Part shown: one piece after another, positions 17,881-25,862 of the stretch
How positions within the stretch are numbered: position 1 is the first letter of the stretch
Layout of the letters: each line of letters opens with the position of its first letter
Assembly: GCF_002872335.1 (NCBI RefSeq)
Contig: NZ_NJAG01000011.1
Location: forward strand, 248,001-312,000
From: Siphonobacter sp. BAB-5405
Lineage (GTDB): Bacteria > Bacteroidota > Bacteroidia > Cytophagales > Spirosomataceae
Reading direction: 5' to 3'
DNA length: 64,000 bases
Made by a program: the position numbers and the translations under genes
The notes under the pieces: generated by a model
What the model saw: the letters and a program-made list of their open reading frames with translations, nothing else
The model's database searches: none
What the model was told of the DNA's origin: nothing

Positions 17881-18438
17881 ATGAAATCGATTGTATATGC
17901 ATCCACTTCCGTACTCACGGTGATTGCTCACTGGCTGTGCTGTCTGTTGCCTTTGCTGGCAGCAGTACTGGGCCTGAGCGGTTCTTCGTCGGTACTGAGC
18001 TGGGTATTGGATTATCGCTGGTACTTAGTTGGTTTTCAGGTACTCTTAATGAGCTGGTCTTTTTATCATTTATACGTACAGCATCAGCCTAGTCCCCGTT
18101 TACGCTACGAACGGGCGATTTTCTGGTTCCTAGTAGTGTTTTCGGTAGTGGCCTGGAGCATTCCGCACGAATGGCTGATGTCCAATGACCAGAAAATGGC
18201 GACGGCTCAGGTACAACGGGTGTTCAACGCCCGGAAAGTAACACTGGCCCTGTCGGACGATACGACGCCACAAATGCTGGAAAAAAGTCTGGAAAATGTG
18301 GATGGGGTCCTGCAGTTGAAGCCCGTACAGGCGGGAGTGATTTCCTTACGTTACGATTTTCGAAAAATCAATAAAGACCAGTTGCTGCAGGACCTTCGTA
18401 ATCAGGGCCTGGAACTGACGGAAGTCAGCTACCAGTAA
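17881..18438 (+). CDS. MerT-like membrane protein with degenerate C-terminal HMA-like domain
   Basis: This 185-residue protein has an N-terminal membrane helix with a Cys20-Cys21 pair (HWLCCLLPLLAAVLGLSG). It resembles the Cys-Cys-Pro helix of MerT mercury transporters. Two more hydrophobic segments follow (about 44-62 and 82-99). The C-terminal 70 residues (RKVTLALS...LELTEVSYQ) have the alternating strand/helix pattern of a heavy-metal-associated domain, as in MerTP fusions, but lack the CxxC metal site. A TTG four codons upstream is possible; I prefer the ATG at 17881. With the operator and the His-rich neighbour I infer zinc or another divalent metal rather than mercury; transport is not proven. 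Confidence 0.6.
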   Translation: MKSIVYASTSVLTVIAHWLCCLLPLLAAVLGLSGSSSVLSWVLDYRWYLVGFQVLLMSWSFYHLYVQHQPSPRLRYERAIFWFLVVFSVVAWSIPHEWLMSNDQKMATAQVQRVFNARKVTLALSDDTTPQMLEKSLENVDGVLQLKPVQAGVISLRYDFRKINKDQLLQDLRNQGLELTEVSYQ

Positions 18439-18494
18439 CGAATGGTTTTCTCCTGCTTTTGTCCTAATCTTGCGAAGTCTAATTAATCCCTGCT

Positions 18495-18983
18495 ATGATC
18501 AAACGTTTTCTCCCTCTGTCGGCTCTGCTCGTCGGTTTGCTGCTGTTTTCCTGTCAGGAAAAGGAAAATCCCCAGCTGAAAGAAGCGGCAGCTATTCACA
18601 ACGAAGCTCATGAAATCATGGAAAGTATTGAGCCCGAAGTAGAATCACTGGATAGCCTGCAATCCGCTCTGGCCAACAAACAGATCGCCGCGAAAGACAC
18701 GGCAGCCTTTGCTTCGGCTGTAGCCGCTCTGGATAAAGTAAAAACGGACTTCAAAGCCTGGGAAGAAAACCTGGTGACGGTTCCGGGCATGGAACATAAG
18801 CACGAGCATGAACACGAAGGCCATGGCGAAGGGGAACACCATCACCACCACGAGCATAAAAAAGCTCCCGATGTAACGCCCGAGCAACACGTCGAAATTC
18901 AGAAAGAAATCAAGAAAAATATCGAGCAGATTCAAACCGAACTGAAAGCCGCTAAAACGCAGGCTGAAGCTCTGTTGAAGTAA
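18495..18983 (+). CDS. His-rich lipoprotein, probable metal-binding protein
   Basis: This 162-residue protein has a lipoprotein signal (lipobox LFSC, Cys20). Two predicted helical, coiled-coil-like regions (about 28-95 and 125-162) flank a His/Glu-rich stretch at 100-122 that includes HEHEHEGHGEGE and five consecutive His. Such stretches bind zinc, copper or nickel with low specificity. It lies 56 bases after the MerT-like gene on the same strand and is probably co-transcribed under the palindrome-controlled promoter. A weak TAATCTTG at 18465-18472 could give it a second promoter. I do not recognise a named family; a periplasmic metal buffer or chaperone is inferred. Confidence 0.7.
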   Translation: MIKRFLPLSALLVGLLLFSCQEKENPQLKEAAAIHNEAHEIMESIEPEVESLDSLQSALANKQIAAKDTAAFASAVAALDKVKTDFKAWEENLVTVPGMEHKHEHEHEGHGEGEHHHHHEHKKAPDVTPEQHVEIQKEIKKNIEQIQTELKAAKTQAEALLK

Positions 18984-19092
18984 TAAACAAGGTCAGAATT
19001 TAGGAAAGACGCTGGTGAAACGAACTCGTTTGATCAGCGTCTTTTGCGTATGATCGTATATTCGCTTTTTGACTAGTGAAAAACACGCATTG

Positions 19093-20109
19093 ATGGACGA
19101 ACTTTTCATGCAACGGGCTCTGGAACTGGCCCAGCTAGGACAGGGTACCGTGGCACCGAACCCCATGGTCGGTTGTGTGATTGTGCACGAAAACCGGATT
19201 ATCGGTGAAGGCTGGCACCGACAGTATGGACAGGCTCACGCGGAAGTCAATGCTCTGAACGACGTTACCGAACGGGACTTACTCCCGCAAGCGACCGTAT
19301 ATGTAACGCTCGAACCTTGTTCACACTACGGCAAAACGCCGCCCTGTGCCGATCGGCTTGTCAGTGAAGGCGTGCGACGGGTAGTGATTTGTAACGATGA
19401 TCCGAATCCGCTGGTGGCGGGTCGGGGTATCCGGAAATTACGGGAAGCGGGTATTGAGGTCGAAACGGGGGTTTTAGCCGCTGAGGGTCGTCGCATTAAT
19501 CGCCGTTTCTTCACGTATTTTGAAAAGAACCGCCCCTTTTTAATCCTGAAATGGGCGGAAACGGCGGACGGCTATCTGGCCGGACGCGAAGGCCAGCCGA
19601 TCCAGATTTCCAATGCCGTTTCCCGGCGACTGTTGCACAAATGGCGGACAGAAGAAGACGCTTTTCTGGTTGGAACACGTACCCTTCAGGCCGATAATCC
19701 GCAATTGAATGCTCGCCTCTGGCCGGGTCGCAATCCCGTTCGGATTGGTCTGGATCGGACATTGAGCCTACCGGATACCTTTCATTTTCTGGATGATTCG
19801 CAGGTAACGCTGGTGTATAATCAACGCGAAACTCGCCAGACGGAACGTACGCGGTGGGTGATACCAGATTCCTGGGATTTGCTCACTCTGATCCAGGATT
19901 TACGGCAGCGGTCCATTCAAAGTGTGGTGATCGAGGGCGGCCCTACCCTGTTGCAATCCTTCATCGAACAGAATCTGTGGGATGAAATTCGGATTTTCCG
20001 CAGTTCGGTTCGTCTCGGCTCCGGTCTGGCCGCCCCGGATTTCTGCGGTACCCTGCTTCAGAAAGATCGTCTGTTGACGGACGAACTCAGTATATGGGCA
20101 CCGCTGTAA
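19093..20109 (+). CDS. ribD: Bifunctional riboflavin biosynthesis deaminase/reductase RibD
   Basis: RibD deaminates the pyrimidine from GTP cyclohydrolase II and then reduces its ribose. From the ATG at 19093 the protein has 338 residues; a TTG eight codons upstream is in frame but less likely. The deaminase domain has HAE (His49, Glu51) and the zinc cysteines Cys76 and Cys85 in LEPCSHYGKTPPCADRL. The reductase domain starts near 150 (FLILKWAETADGYLAG), with the NADPH-binding IEGGPTLLQSFIEQNLWDE near the C-terminus. It ends one base before the convergent aroE gene, with no terminator between. Other rib genes are not in the window. Confidence 0.95.
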   Translation: MDELFMQRALELAQLGQGTVAPNPMVGCVIVHENRIIGEGWHRQYGQAHAEVNALNDVTERDLLPQATVYVTLEPCSHYGKTPPCADRLVSEGVRRVVICNDDPNPLVAGRGIRKLREAGIEVETGVLAAEGRRINRRFFTYFEKNRPFLILKWAETADGYLAGREGQPIQISNAVSRRLLHKWRTEEDAFLVGTRTLQADNPQLNARLWPGRNPVRIGLDRTLSLPDTFHFLDDSQVTLVYNQRETRQTERTRWVIPDSWDLLTLIQDLRQRSIQSVVIEGGPTLLQSFIEQNLWDEIRIFRSSVRLGSGLAAPDFCGTLLQKDRLLTDELSIWAPL

Positions 20110-20110
20110 G

Positions 20111-20857
20111 TTATTCATTCCAGATTTCCCAGGACTTCTCAGCCTGTAATTCCAGCATGCGGTATCCGTTGTGCGTGGCAGCTCCGTGTTCAGCTCCGCG
20201 TTTCATAAAGAGCGTTTCTTCGGGATTATAGACCAGATCGTACAGCAGGTTCTGTTCGGTCAGTGACGCGTACGGCAGGTCCGGACAGGCGTCGACGTTC
20301 GGGTACGTGCCCAGCGGCGTGGCGTTAATGAGGAGCGAATACTCAGCCAGTACATCCGCGTTCAAATCCGAGTAATTCAGAAACGCATCGGACTCTTTCC
20401 TGGATACCGTTTTGTACGTAATGCCCAGATCCTCCAGAGCGATACGAACGGCTTTGGTGGCTCCGCCATCCCCCAGAATCAGGGCTTTTTTCGGTTGCAA
20501 TTGTTGAAAAGGCTCCCAGCGTTCAAGCGACCAGCGAAAGCCCCAGTAATCGGAATTATAGCCTTTCAGCGTACCATCGGATTGTACTTTAATGACATTG
20601 ACAGCACCGATTCGTTCGGCCAGCGGGTCCAGTTCGGTCAGGAAGGGCAGTACGGCTTTTTTGTGCGGAATGGTTACATTCAGCCCTTTTAGTTCCGGCC
20701 ACTGAGCTACTAAAGCCGGTAATTCGTTCGCTTCGGGTAATTCAAATAGTTCGTAAACGTGTGTTTCGGCTAGCCCTTCCCGTTGAAATTTCTCGGTGAA
20801 ATAACGTTTGGAGAAGGAGTGTCCGAGCGGAAAGCCGATGAGGGCGTAGAGGTTCAT
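20111..20857 (-). CDS. aroE: Shikimate dehydrogenase
   Basis: AroE reduces 3-dehydroshikimate with NADPH in chorismate synthesis. The 248-residue protein shows the shikimate-binding serines in IGFPLGHSFSKRYF, the catalytic Lys in NVTIPHKKAVLPF, GAVNVIKV, the nucleotide-binding GDGGATKAVRIAL (a variant of GAGGA) and YDLVYNPEETLFM. The length is slightly short for AroE (about 270), as is common in Bacteroidota. It lies downstream of dedA on the minus strand, separated by a terminator hairpin, so it probably has its own promoter. Confidence 0.94.
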   Translation of the reverse strand: MNLYALIGFPLGHSFSKRYFTEKFQREGLAETHVYELFELPEANELPALVAQWPELKGLNVTIPHKKAVLPFLTELDPLAERIGAVNVIKVQSDGTLKGYNSDYWGFRWSLERWEPFQQLQPKKALILGDGGATKAVRIALEDLGITYKTVSRKESDAFLNYSDLNADVLAEYSLLINATPLGTYPNVDACPDLPYASLTEQNLLYDLVYNPEETLFMKRGAEHGAATHNGYRMLELQAEKSWEIWNE

Positions 20858-20871
20858 AGGGTATCAGTAAA

Positions 20872-20924
20872 AAAGCGTAAAGAATCGTAATGGCTTTGAC
20901 ACCTCTACTAATTCTTTACGCTTT
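20872..20924 (-). terminator. Terminator between dedA and aroE
   Basis: Fourteen-base arms AAAGCGTAAAGAAT and ATTCTTTACGCTTT enclose a 25-base loop. On the minus strand the hairpin ends in a run of six Ts, so it should stop dedA transcripts. Confidence 0.7.
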
Positions 20925-20939
20925 GCTTTTGAAAAGGTT

Positions 20940-21596
20940 TTATACCGTTTTCTTCGTCATAAATTTCTCTTTCAGAATTCCCCAAATGATAGGTAATACC
21001 GAAAGACCGATGATTCCGAAAACAACAATCTCGAAATTCTTCTTCACAAATTCCAGGTTACCAAAGAAGTAGCCCAGTAGTGAAATACTCGTTACCCAAA
21101 GTACGGCTCCCGCTACGCAGAAGAAAATGTACCGTCCGTAAGTCATACTACCGGCTCCAGCAACGAAGGGAGCAATCGTCCGAACGATCGGTACGAAACG
21201 GGCGATAATCACCGTTTGTCCACCGTATTTAGCGTAGTATTCTTCGGTTTTGTACAGGTATTCGCGTTTGAAAAACAGAATACGTTCCCTCGATCGAATA
21301 AAATTGGAGAAGTACTTGCCAACAAAATAATTGAGGTTGTCGCCCATCAAAGCCGCCACAATCAACAGGGGAATGATTACCCCTACTGAAAGCTCATTGG
21401 TATCGCGGGCCGCCAGTGCTCCAGCCGCAAATAGCAGCGAATCGCCGGGCAACAGAGGCATGACAATGAAGCCAGTTTCCACGAAAACGATCAGAAAAAG
21501 AATGCCGTAGGTCAGCAATCCGTACTCATTTACCCACACGTCCAGGTAACGATCCAGGTGCATGAGGAAATCCAACAATCCTTTAATAATTTCCAT
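20940..21596 (-). CDS. DedA-family inner-membrane protein
   Basis: This 218-residue membrane protein has the DedA/VTT-domain motifs FVETGFIVMPLLPGDSLLF (about 38-56) and ARFVPIVRTIAPFVAGAGSM (about 134-153). In characterised members such regions form re-entrant loops with conserved acidic and Arg residues. There are about five hydrophobic segments and a basic C-terminus (KEKFMTKKTV). The family flips lipids such as undecaprenyl phosphate or phosphatidylethanolamine in some bacteria; the substrate here is unknown. It starts 34 bases after comA on the same strand and is probably co-transcribed with it. Confidence 0.92.
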   Translation of the reverse strand: MEIIKGLLDFLMHLDRYLDVWVNEYGLLTYGILFLIVFVETGFIVMPLLPGDSLLFAAGALAARDTNELSVGVIIPLLIVAALMGDNLNYFVGKYFSNFIRSRERILFFKREYLYKTEEYYAKYGGQTVIIARFVPIVRTIAPFVAGAGSMTYGRYIFFCVAGAVLWVTSISLLGYFFGNLEFVKKNFEIVVFGIIGLSVLPIIWGILKEKFMTKKTV

Positions 21597-21630
21597 AAAA
21601 AGAAGAGACAGATAGAATTTGGGTGGGAAG

Positions 21631-22404
21631 TTAACAGTCTTTTTCCATATTCAGAAAATGGGAGAAGGTATCACCCCGGAGGCCTAAGCGGATGGTTTCC
21701 ACCGAAATAACCTCATTGGGAGCAATGTTTCCGAGGTTCACGTTGGCTCCCAGGAGCTGTACGAACCATACCTGCTGAGCCTTTTGGGGAGCTTCCCAGA
21801 TGATGTGCTCGGCGGGAACCTGCGTGAGAATTTCTTCGACCAGGCCTTGACGGACCTCTCCGGAAGAGCGGAATAAACCGACGTTACCCCCTTCACGGGC
21901 TTCACCGATTACTTTCCAGGCACCAGCCGCCAGTTCGGCGTTCATGAGTTGAATCCACTTATACGGCGGAATGATCTTCGCTTCATCCTTCGATCCTACT
22001 TCCGAAAGTACGGTTACCTGTTTCGATAAAGTACTGATGTACTGTAGTTTCTCATCCTGAGGCATATCAATGGAGCCGTCAGAGACTTCCGCGTGCGTCA
22101 AGCCAAATTCGTCGATTACGCGTCGGTAATCATCAAACTGACCGCGAATAACGAACGCTTCAAAAAGAGTACCGCCGAAGTAAACCGGAATACCAGCTTC
22201 CTTGTAAACTTTCAATTTTTCTTTCAGCCTGGGCGTTACGAAAGACGTCGCCCATCCCAGCTTTACAATGTCTACATGATCGGCAGCAACATCCAGAAAA
22301 TCTTCTGCTTGTCTGATACTTAGCCCTTTGTCCATAGCCATGGTTAATCCAGACTGCCGGGGCTTCTCGGTACGCTCGGGAATTTGATTTAAATGGTAAT
22401 TCAT
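21631..22404 (-). CDS. Phosphosulfolactate synthase (ComA family)
   Basis: ComA adds sulfite to phosphoenolpyruvate to make (2R)-phospho-3-sulfolactate. The 257-residue protein is a TIM barrel with family segments GLTMAMDKGLS, DIVKLGWATSFV, PVYFGGTLFEAFV, EVSDGSIDMP, VLSEVGSKD, IGEAREGGNVGLF and IIWEAPQKAQQVWFV. In methanogens it starts coenzyme M synthesis; in bacteria it can supply sulfolactate or other sulfonates. No ComB or ComC gene is nearby, so the pathway here is unknown. A link to the sulfonolipids found in some Bacteroidota is only a guess. It has its own promoter and precedes dedA. Confidence 0.88.
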   Translation of the reverse strand: MNYHLNQIPERTEKPRQSGLTMAMDKGLSIRQAEDFLDVAADHVDIVKLGWATSFVTPRLKEKLKVYKEAGIPVYFGGTLFEAFVIRGQFDDYRRVIDEFGLTHAEVSDGSIDMPQDEKLQYISTLSKQVTVLSEVGSKDEAKIIPPYKWIQLMNAELAAGAWKVIGEAREGGNVGLFRSSGEVRQGLVEEILTQVPAEHIIWEAPQKAQQVWFVQLLGANVNLGNIAPNEVISVETIRLGLRGDTFSHFLNMEKDC

Positions 22405-22433
22405 ACGGCAATGATTGCTTTCACGAGAAAGTG

Positions 22434-22463
22434 CAAAAGTAGCCTAGTCCAACCGTTAGACAA
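22434..22463 (-). promoter_or_regulatory. Promoter of the comA-dedA unit
   Basis: Read on the minus strand, TTG (22463-22461) and TACTTTTG (22441-22434) fit the Bacteroidota -33/-7 pattern with a 19-base spacer. The -7 element ends 29 bases before the ComA start. Confidence 0.55.
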
Positions 22464-22464
22464 G

Positions 22465-22724
22465 GAATCCGGAATAAATCTCTGGTAATAGGGGGATTTC
22501 CGGGGGTCCGAGAAGGAAACGCCTCGGACTGCTCAAAGTTTAGAATTATTTTCCGTTTCGCGGCTCATTGTTTCCAAGATCGAATACATTGTTTAGCACA
22601 AAGCACTATAATATTCTATTAATCAGCCAGTTAATTTAAAGTCAATACGAGAAATTAAAAATCATTTCCGAACATGTTTTATTTACTAAACACTGTTCAT
22701 TAAATTTACATCAAAATAAATTAC
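22465..22724. other. Divergent intergenic region between comA and the TetR gene
   Basis: The stretch is AT-rich and non-coding. It holds a hairpin with arms GTCCGAG and CTCGGAC near 22507-22530 and an imperfect inverted repeat at 22670-22698 close to the TetR start. No other feature is visible. Confidence 0.5.
22670..22698. promoter_or_regulatory. Candidate TetR operator
   Basis: GAACATGTTTTA and TAAACACTGTTC form an imperfect inverted repeat around ATTTAC-type sequence, ending 26 bases before the TetR ATG. TetR-family regulators usually bind such sites and repress themselves. Confidence 0.35.
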
Positions 22725-23345
22725 ATGGGTATACAGGAACGAAAAGAGCGGGAAAAACAGGAAATGCGGGAACTGATTCTGCAAACGGCCAGGCAGGTAT
22801 TCATTGAAGAAGGGTATGAGAAAACGTCTATCCGTACCATTGCGGACCGGATTGAATACAGTCCCGCTACGATTTATCTATATTATAAGGATAAAGATCA
22901 GTTGCTATTTGCCATTCACGAATTGGGCTTCGACGCACTCCTCGCCTCCTTTCAAACCCTGCAGGAAATAGCTGACCCCTTGGAGCGATTCCGGCAACTG
23001 GGTCATCGATACGTGCAGTTTGCAATCAACAACCCAGAAATGTATGATCTGATGTTCATTTCCTACTCTCCCATGAACGCTCTGGAAAAAGCTCAGGAAG
23101 GAAGTACCTGGGATTGCGGGTATCAGTCTTTTCATACGCTTTGCTCCATCATCCAGGAGAACATGGATCAGGGGCTGCTTCGTACTAACGATTTATATGT
23201 TACCGCTTTATCGGTATGGTCGTTTGTACATGGACTGGCTTGCTTACACATTCGGAATCGACTCAAAGCTTTTCCGGAGCATTTAAATACGCAGCAACTC
23301 ATGGACCAATCCCTTGATCTATTGATTACCTCGCTGAAAGTCTAA
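22725..23345 (+). CDS. TetR/AcrR-family transcriptional regulator
   Basis: This 206-residue protein has an N-terminal TetR DNA-binding domain (about 10-58): ILQTARQVFIEEGYEKTSIRTIADRIEYSPATIYLYYKDKDQL without breaks. It includes the helix-turn-helix TIADRIEYSPATIYLYY. The C-terminal domain resembles TetR_C_33/WHG-type ligand domains (AINNPEMYDLMF, SVWSFVHGLACL). The inducer is unknown. The gene is followed after 41 bases by an NAD(P)-binding oxidoreductase gene that it may control, and a candidate operator lies just upstream. Confidence 0.92.
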   Translation: MGIQERKEREKQEMRELILQTARQVFIEEGYEKTSIRTIADRIEYSPATIYLYYKDKDQLLFAIHELGFDALLASFQTLQEIADPLERFRQLGHRYVQFAINNPEMYDLMFISYSPMNALEKAQEGSTWDCGYQSFHTLCSIIQENMDQGLLRTNDLYVTALSVWSFVHGLACLHIRNRLKAFPEHLNTQQLMDQSLDLLITSLKV

Positions 23346-23386
23346 GTCAGTCTTAACTATTTCTCAACCGTTTTTCCCTTCAAGCC

Positions 23387-24301
23387 ATGCAAACGATTCT
23401 TGGCTCTGGCGGAGCCGTGGCTGTTCCGCTCGCCCAACACCTGCGTACCTACACTGACGAAATTCGACTGGTCAGCCGAACACCTCAGCGAGTCAACCCC
23501 AGCGATACCCTTTTCCCCGCCAATCTGCTTGATGCCGCTCAGGTAGATGCGGCGGTTGCAGGGTCTTCCATCGTTTATCTGACGGTGGGTTTACCCTATC
23601 GAACCAAACTTTGGCAGGAACACTGGCCAGTAGTCATGCAAAATGTCATTCAGGCCTGCCGCAAACACCAGGCCCGGCTGGTATTCCTGGACAACATCTA
23701 CGCATTGGGATACGTGCAGGGAACCATGACCGAAGAGACACCCGTGAATCCCATCAGTAAAAAAGGGGAAATTCGGGCCCGAATCGCCCAGCAGTTGTTA
23801 GACGAAACCAAAGCCGGTAATGTCGAAGCCGTGATTGCCCGGGCTCCGGATTTCTACGGTCCCAACGTCAAGACCAGCGTGATAGACATTACCGTCATCC
23901 AGAATTTGAAAAAAGGAAAGAAAGCCCAGTGGCTGGTAAATAGTGAAGTAAAGCATTCTTTCATTTTTACACCCGATGCGGGGCACGCGATGGCTCTACT
24001 CGGTAACAATGCCGAAGCTTACGGGCAAATCTGGCACTTGCCGACGGCGGCTCCCGCCCTTACCGGAGCGGAATTTATCACAGCCTGTGCCCAGCAATTA
24101 GGAGTTTCTTCAAAATTTACCACGCTACCTAAATGGATGATTCAGATGGCGGGTCTCTTCGTTCCTGATTTGAAGGAAAGCATTGAAATGTTGTACCAAT
24201 ACGAACATACCTATCTGTTTGATAGCAGTAAGTTTGAGAAACACTTTGGTTTTCAGCCTACCACCTACGGCGAAGGCATCCGTCTAGCCACTCATGTTTA
24301 A
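23387..24301 (+). CDS. NAD-dependent epimerase/dehydratase family protein (atypical SDR)
   Basis: This 304-residue Rossmann-fold protein starts directly with the nucleotide-binding strand (MQTILGSGGAVAVPLA). The Gly pattern is GSGGxV instead of the usual GxTGxxG. LVFLDNIYALGYVQG and RAPDFYGPNVKTS match the extended SDR (epimerase) family, but the YxxxK catalytic pair is not evident. Instead the segment after the Asp-Asn strand has Tyr in NIYALGY. It may be a nucleotide-dependent isomerase or a redox-sensing protein. It follows the TetR gene and is probably co-transcribed and co-regulated with it. Substrate unknown. Confidence 0.82.
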   Translation: MQTILGSGGAVAVPLAQHLRTYTDEIRLVSRTPQRVNPSDTLFPANLLDAAQVDAAVAGSSIVYLTVGLPYRTKLWQEHWPVVMQNVIQACRKHQARLVFLDNIYALGYVQGTMTEETPVNPISKKGEIRARIAQQLLDETKAGNVEAVIARAPDFYGPNVKTSVIDITVIQNLKKGKKAQWLVNSEVKHSFIFTPDAGHAMALLGNNAEAYGQIWHLPTAAPALTGAEFITACAQQLGVSSKFTTLPKWMIQMAGLFVPDLKESIEMLYQYEHTYLFDSSKFEKHFGFQPTTYGEGIRLATHV

Positions 24302-24482
24302 ACAGATTTTGAGCTTCTTGAACGGTTAATAATTACACAAGCGATTGGTTTCCAGTCGCTTTTCTTTTGCAATCCCTACTCAAAGTTCCTCAAATCGTTC
24401 CTCAATACTCCCCAGTTTTTTCTTTGGAATGTTCTTTTCTTCACTACAGCCAAACAGAAAATTCCAACCAACATTAAAAGCC

Positions 24483-25457
24483 ATGAAAAAGAATATCATC
24501 GTACTCTCCGCGGCCCTGGCCGTTATCGGTATAAGTTCCTGTCAAAGTACTCGCTCTACTCCTGCTGGCGATAGCCGCACGGACTCTCTCTCCACGGCTT
24601 CTGTTCGGATGAACAACGCCAGCAATTCAAGTACGGTACCGGGTTCCAGCACGCCCGCTACGAACAACACAGGCATTGTAGAACAGGGCGGTATGGTTCC
24701 GAACAATTCCTATGCTCGTTCGGATAATCGGGACCGGACCAATCGAAACAATTCGGCGACGAACAATAATCAGACGAATATTTCGAATCAATCCGTGGTA
24801 AACCCCGGAGCGATGAGTAATGCGGCGAATCCATCAGCAACGGACCCAACGGTTACTTCCGGTACGGGTAATCCAGCGACCAGCTCAACGATGAGCAACG
24901 GTTCCAACAATTCACTCATGCGGGGCAATACGACGACCAATTCCACCAATACAACTACGAATACTGCCGGTGTACGGCCTGACATGAGCCGGGAAACGGG
25001 TGTATCGAAAGAATCAGCACCGACTGTCAATAGCTACCTGAGCAAATCTTCTCGTTCCGGAAATACTTCCGGTAAGGAGTTGCCAAACAATCCAGAAAAT
25101 ATGGTAGCTCCTCCCTCAGCGGATACCTCACAACGTACCCAGGCCATGACTACGCCCGGTCAGCGAAACGGTGTTAACGCGACGGAGTCAATGACGGCCA
25201 CTTCGACGAATGTGGAAAAGGCAATGGCTAATCCCACCAGTGGTACCACAGGAATGAATTCCTCCAAAGATTTGATGAGTCAGGTGAATAAACACCTGGA
25301 AACGGTAGATCAGGAGCTGAAAGCCTCTCCTTCAGCAGCCCGACGGACGGAATTAAACCAAAAACGCCAAAAATTAGTAGGAGCACTTAATAAATTACAG
25401 GAGGTAGAAACGACTCTGTCGCAAATGGACAAAAATTCGTCTATGCCTAAAAAATAA
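24483..25457 (+). CDS. Ser/Thr/Asn-rich lipoprotein of unknown function
   Basis: I start this gene at the ATG at 24483 (MKKNIIVLSAALAVIGISSCQ), where a lipoprotein signal with lipobox ISSC is clear. The frame is open 46 codons further upstream, without signal-like sequence. The mature part is low-complexity: about 230 residues dominated by Asn, Ser, Thr, Gly and Pro, probably unstructured. A helical C-terminal region follows (LMSQVNKHLETVDQELKA...LNKLQEVETTLSQM) with heptad-like spacing. I recognise no family. It could be a surface-exposed flexible linker protein with a coiled-coil foot. Confidence 0.75.
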   Translation: MKKNIIVLSAALAVIGISSCQSTRSTPAGDSRTDSLSTASVRMNNASNSSTVPGSSTPATNNTGIVEQGGMVPNNSYARSDNRDRTNRNNSATNNNQTNISNQSVVNPGAMSNAANPSATDPTVTSGTGNPATSSTMSNGSNNSLMRGNTTTNSTNTTTNTAGVRPDMSRETGVSKESAPTVNSYLSKSSRSGNTSGKELPNNPENMVAPPSADTSQRTQAMTTPGQRNGVNATESMTATSTNVEKAMANPTSGTTGMNSSKDLMSQVNKHLETVDQELKASPSAARRTELNQKRQKLVGALNKLQEVETTLSQMDKNSSMPKK

Positions 25458-25475
25458 TGATTCTTGCCGACACTT

Positions 25476-25518
25476 CAAGGACTTTCGTCGGCAGACTTAG
25501 TTCTGACGAAAGTCCTTG
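25476..25518 (+). terminator. Strong hairpin after the Ser/Thr/Asn-rich lipoprotein gene
   Basis: Fourteen-base perfect arms CAAGGACTTTCGTC and GACGAAAGTCCTTG enclose a 15-base loop 18 bases after the stop codon. Only a short T-rich tail follows. Confidence 0.65.
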
Positions 25519-25723
25519 TTTAATTGAATTTTATCTAAATCCATAGTGCTCGGCAAGTAAACTCCTTACAAAATTTTAGCAATACATTTATTAGTAAATA
25601 AAGAATTATACTTAAACATTACTCATTAATACATATATTTTATTTTGAATTGCTCATTATAATTGGAATAAAATATAACATTCAATGATATTTACTAAAA
25701 AATAGTATTTAACAAAATTTCTC
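25519..25723. other. AT-rich intergenic stretch
   Basis: About 200 bases of very AT-rich, gene-free sequence with many TTTA and ATAA steps precede the promoter of the candidate RNA. I see no gene or defined site. Confidence 0.5.
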
Positions 25724-25731
25724 TATTTTTG
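25724..25731 (+). promoter_or_regulatory. Promoter -7 element of the candidate RNA
   Basis: TATTTTTG fits TAnnTTTG, and the predicted start site (about 25735) falls at the 5' end of the folded region. A -33 TTG is not clear in the AT-rich flank. Confidence 0.5.
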
Positions 25732-25732
25732 T

Positions 25733-25862
25733 AATGTTCAGGCGTCTAACGACGTCTGGATGTCTGGTTGGATTTGGGAGTAATCCCAATTCAATCCAAA
25801 ACAGACAAAGGTTGAAGGTTGAACGTTATTGGGCAGTGGCTTTGCAACTGCCCAATTTTTTT
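25733..25862 (+). ncRNA. Candidate structured RNA: three-way junction plus terminator
   Basis: Three helices are visible by base pairing. P1: AATGTTCA (25733-25740) with TGAACGTT (25820-25827), eight pairs with one G-U. P2: AGGCGTC (25740-25746, its first base shared with P1) with GACGTCT (25751-25757) around a UAAC loop. P3: GTCTG (25762-25766) with CAGAC (25802-25806), GGATT with AATCC, and TGGGA with TCCCA around a GUAA (GNRA-type) loop. Directly after P1 comes an intrinsic terminator (25828-25862). This could be a small RNA with its own promoter and terminator, or a transcription-terminating riboswitch for the DUF2141 gene 35 bases downstream. I do not recognise the family. Confidence 0.55.
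25828..25862 (+). terminator. Intrinsic terminator of the candidate RNA
   Basis: Perfect ten-base arms ATTGGGCAGT and ACTGCCCAAT enclose a nine-base loop, followed by a run of seven Ts. It precedes the DUF2141 gene start by 35 bases. Confidence 0.85.
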
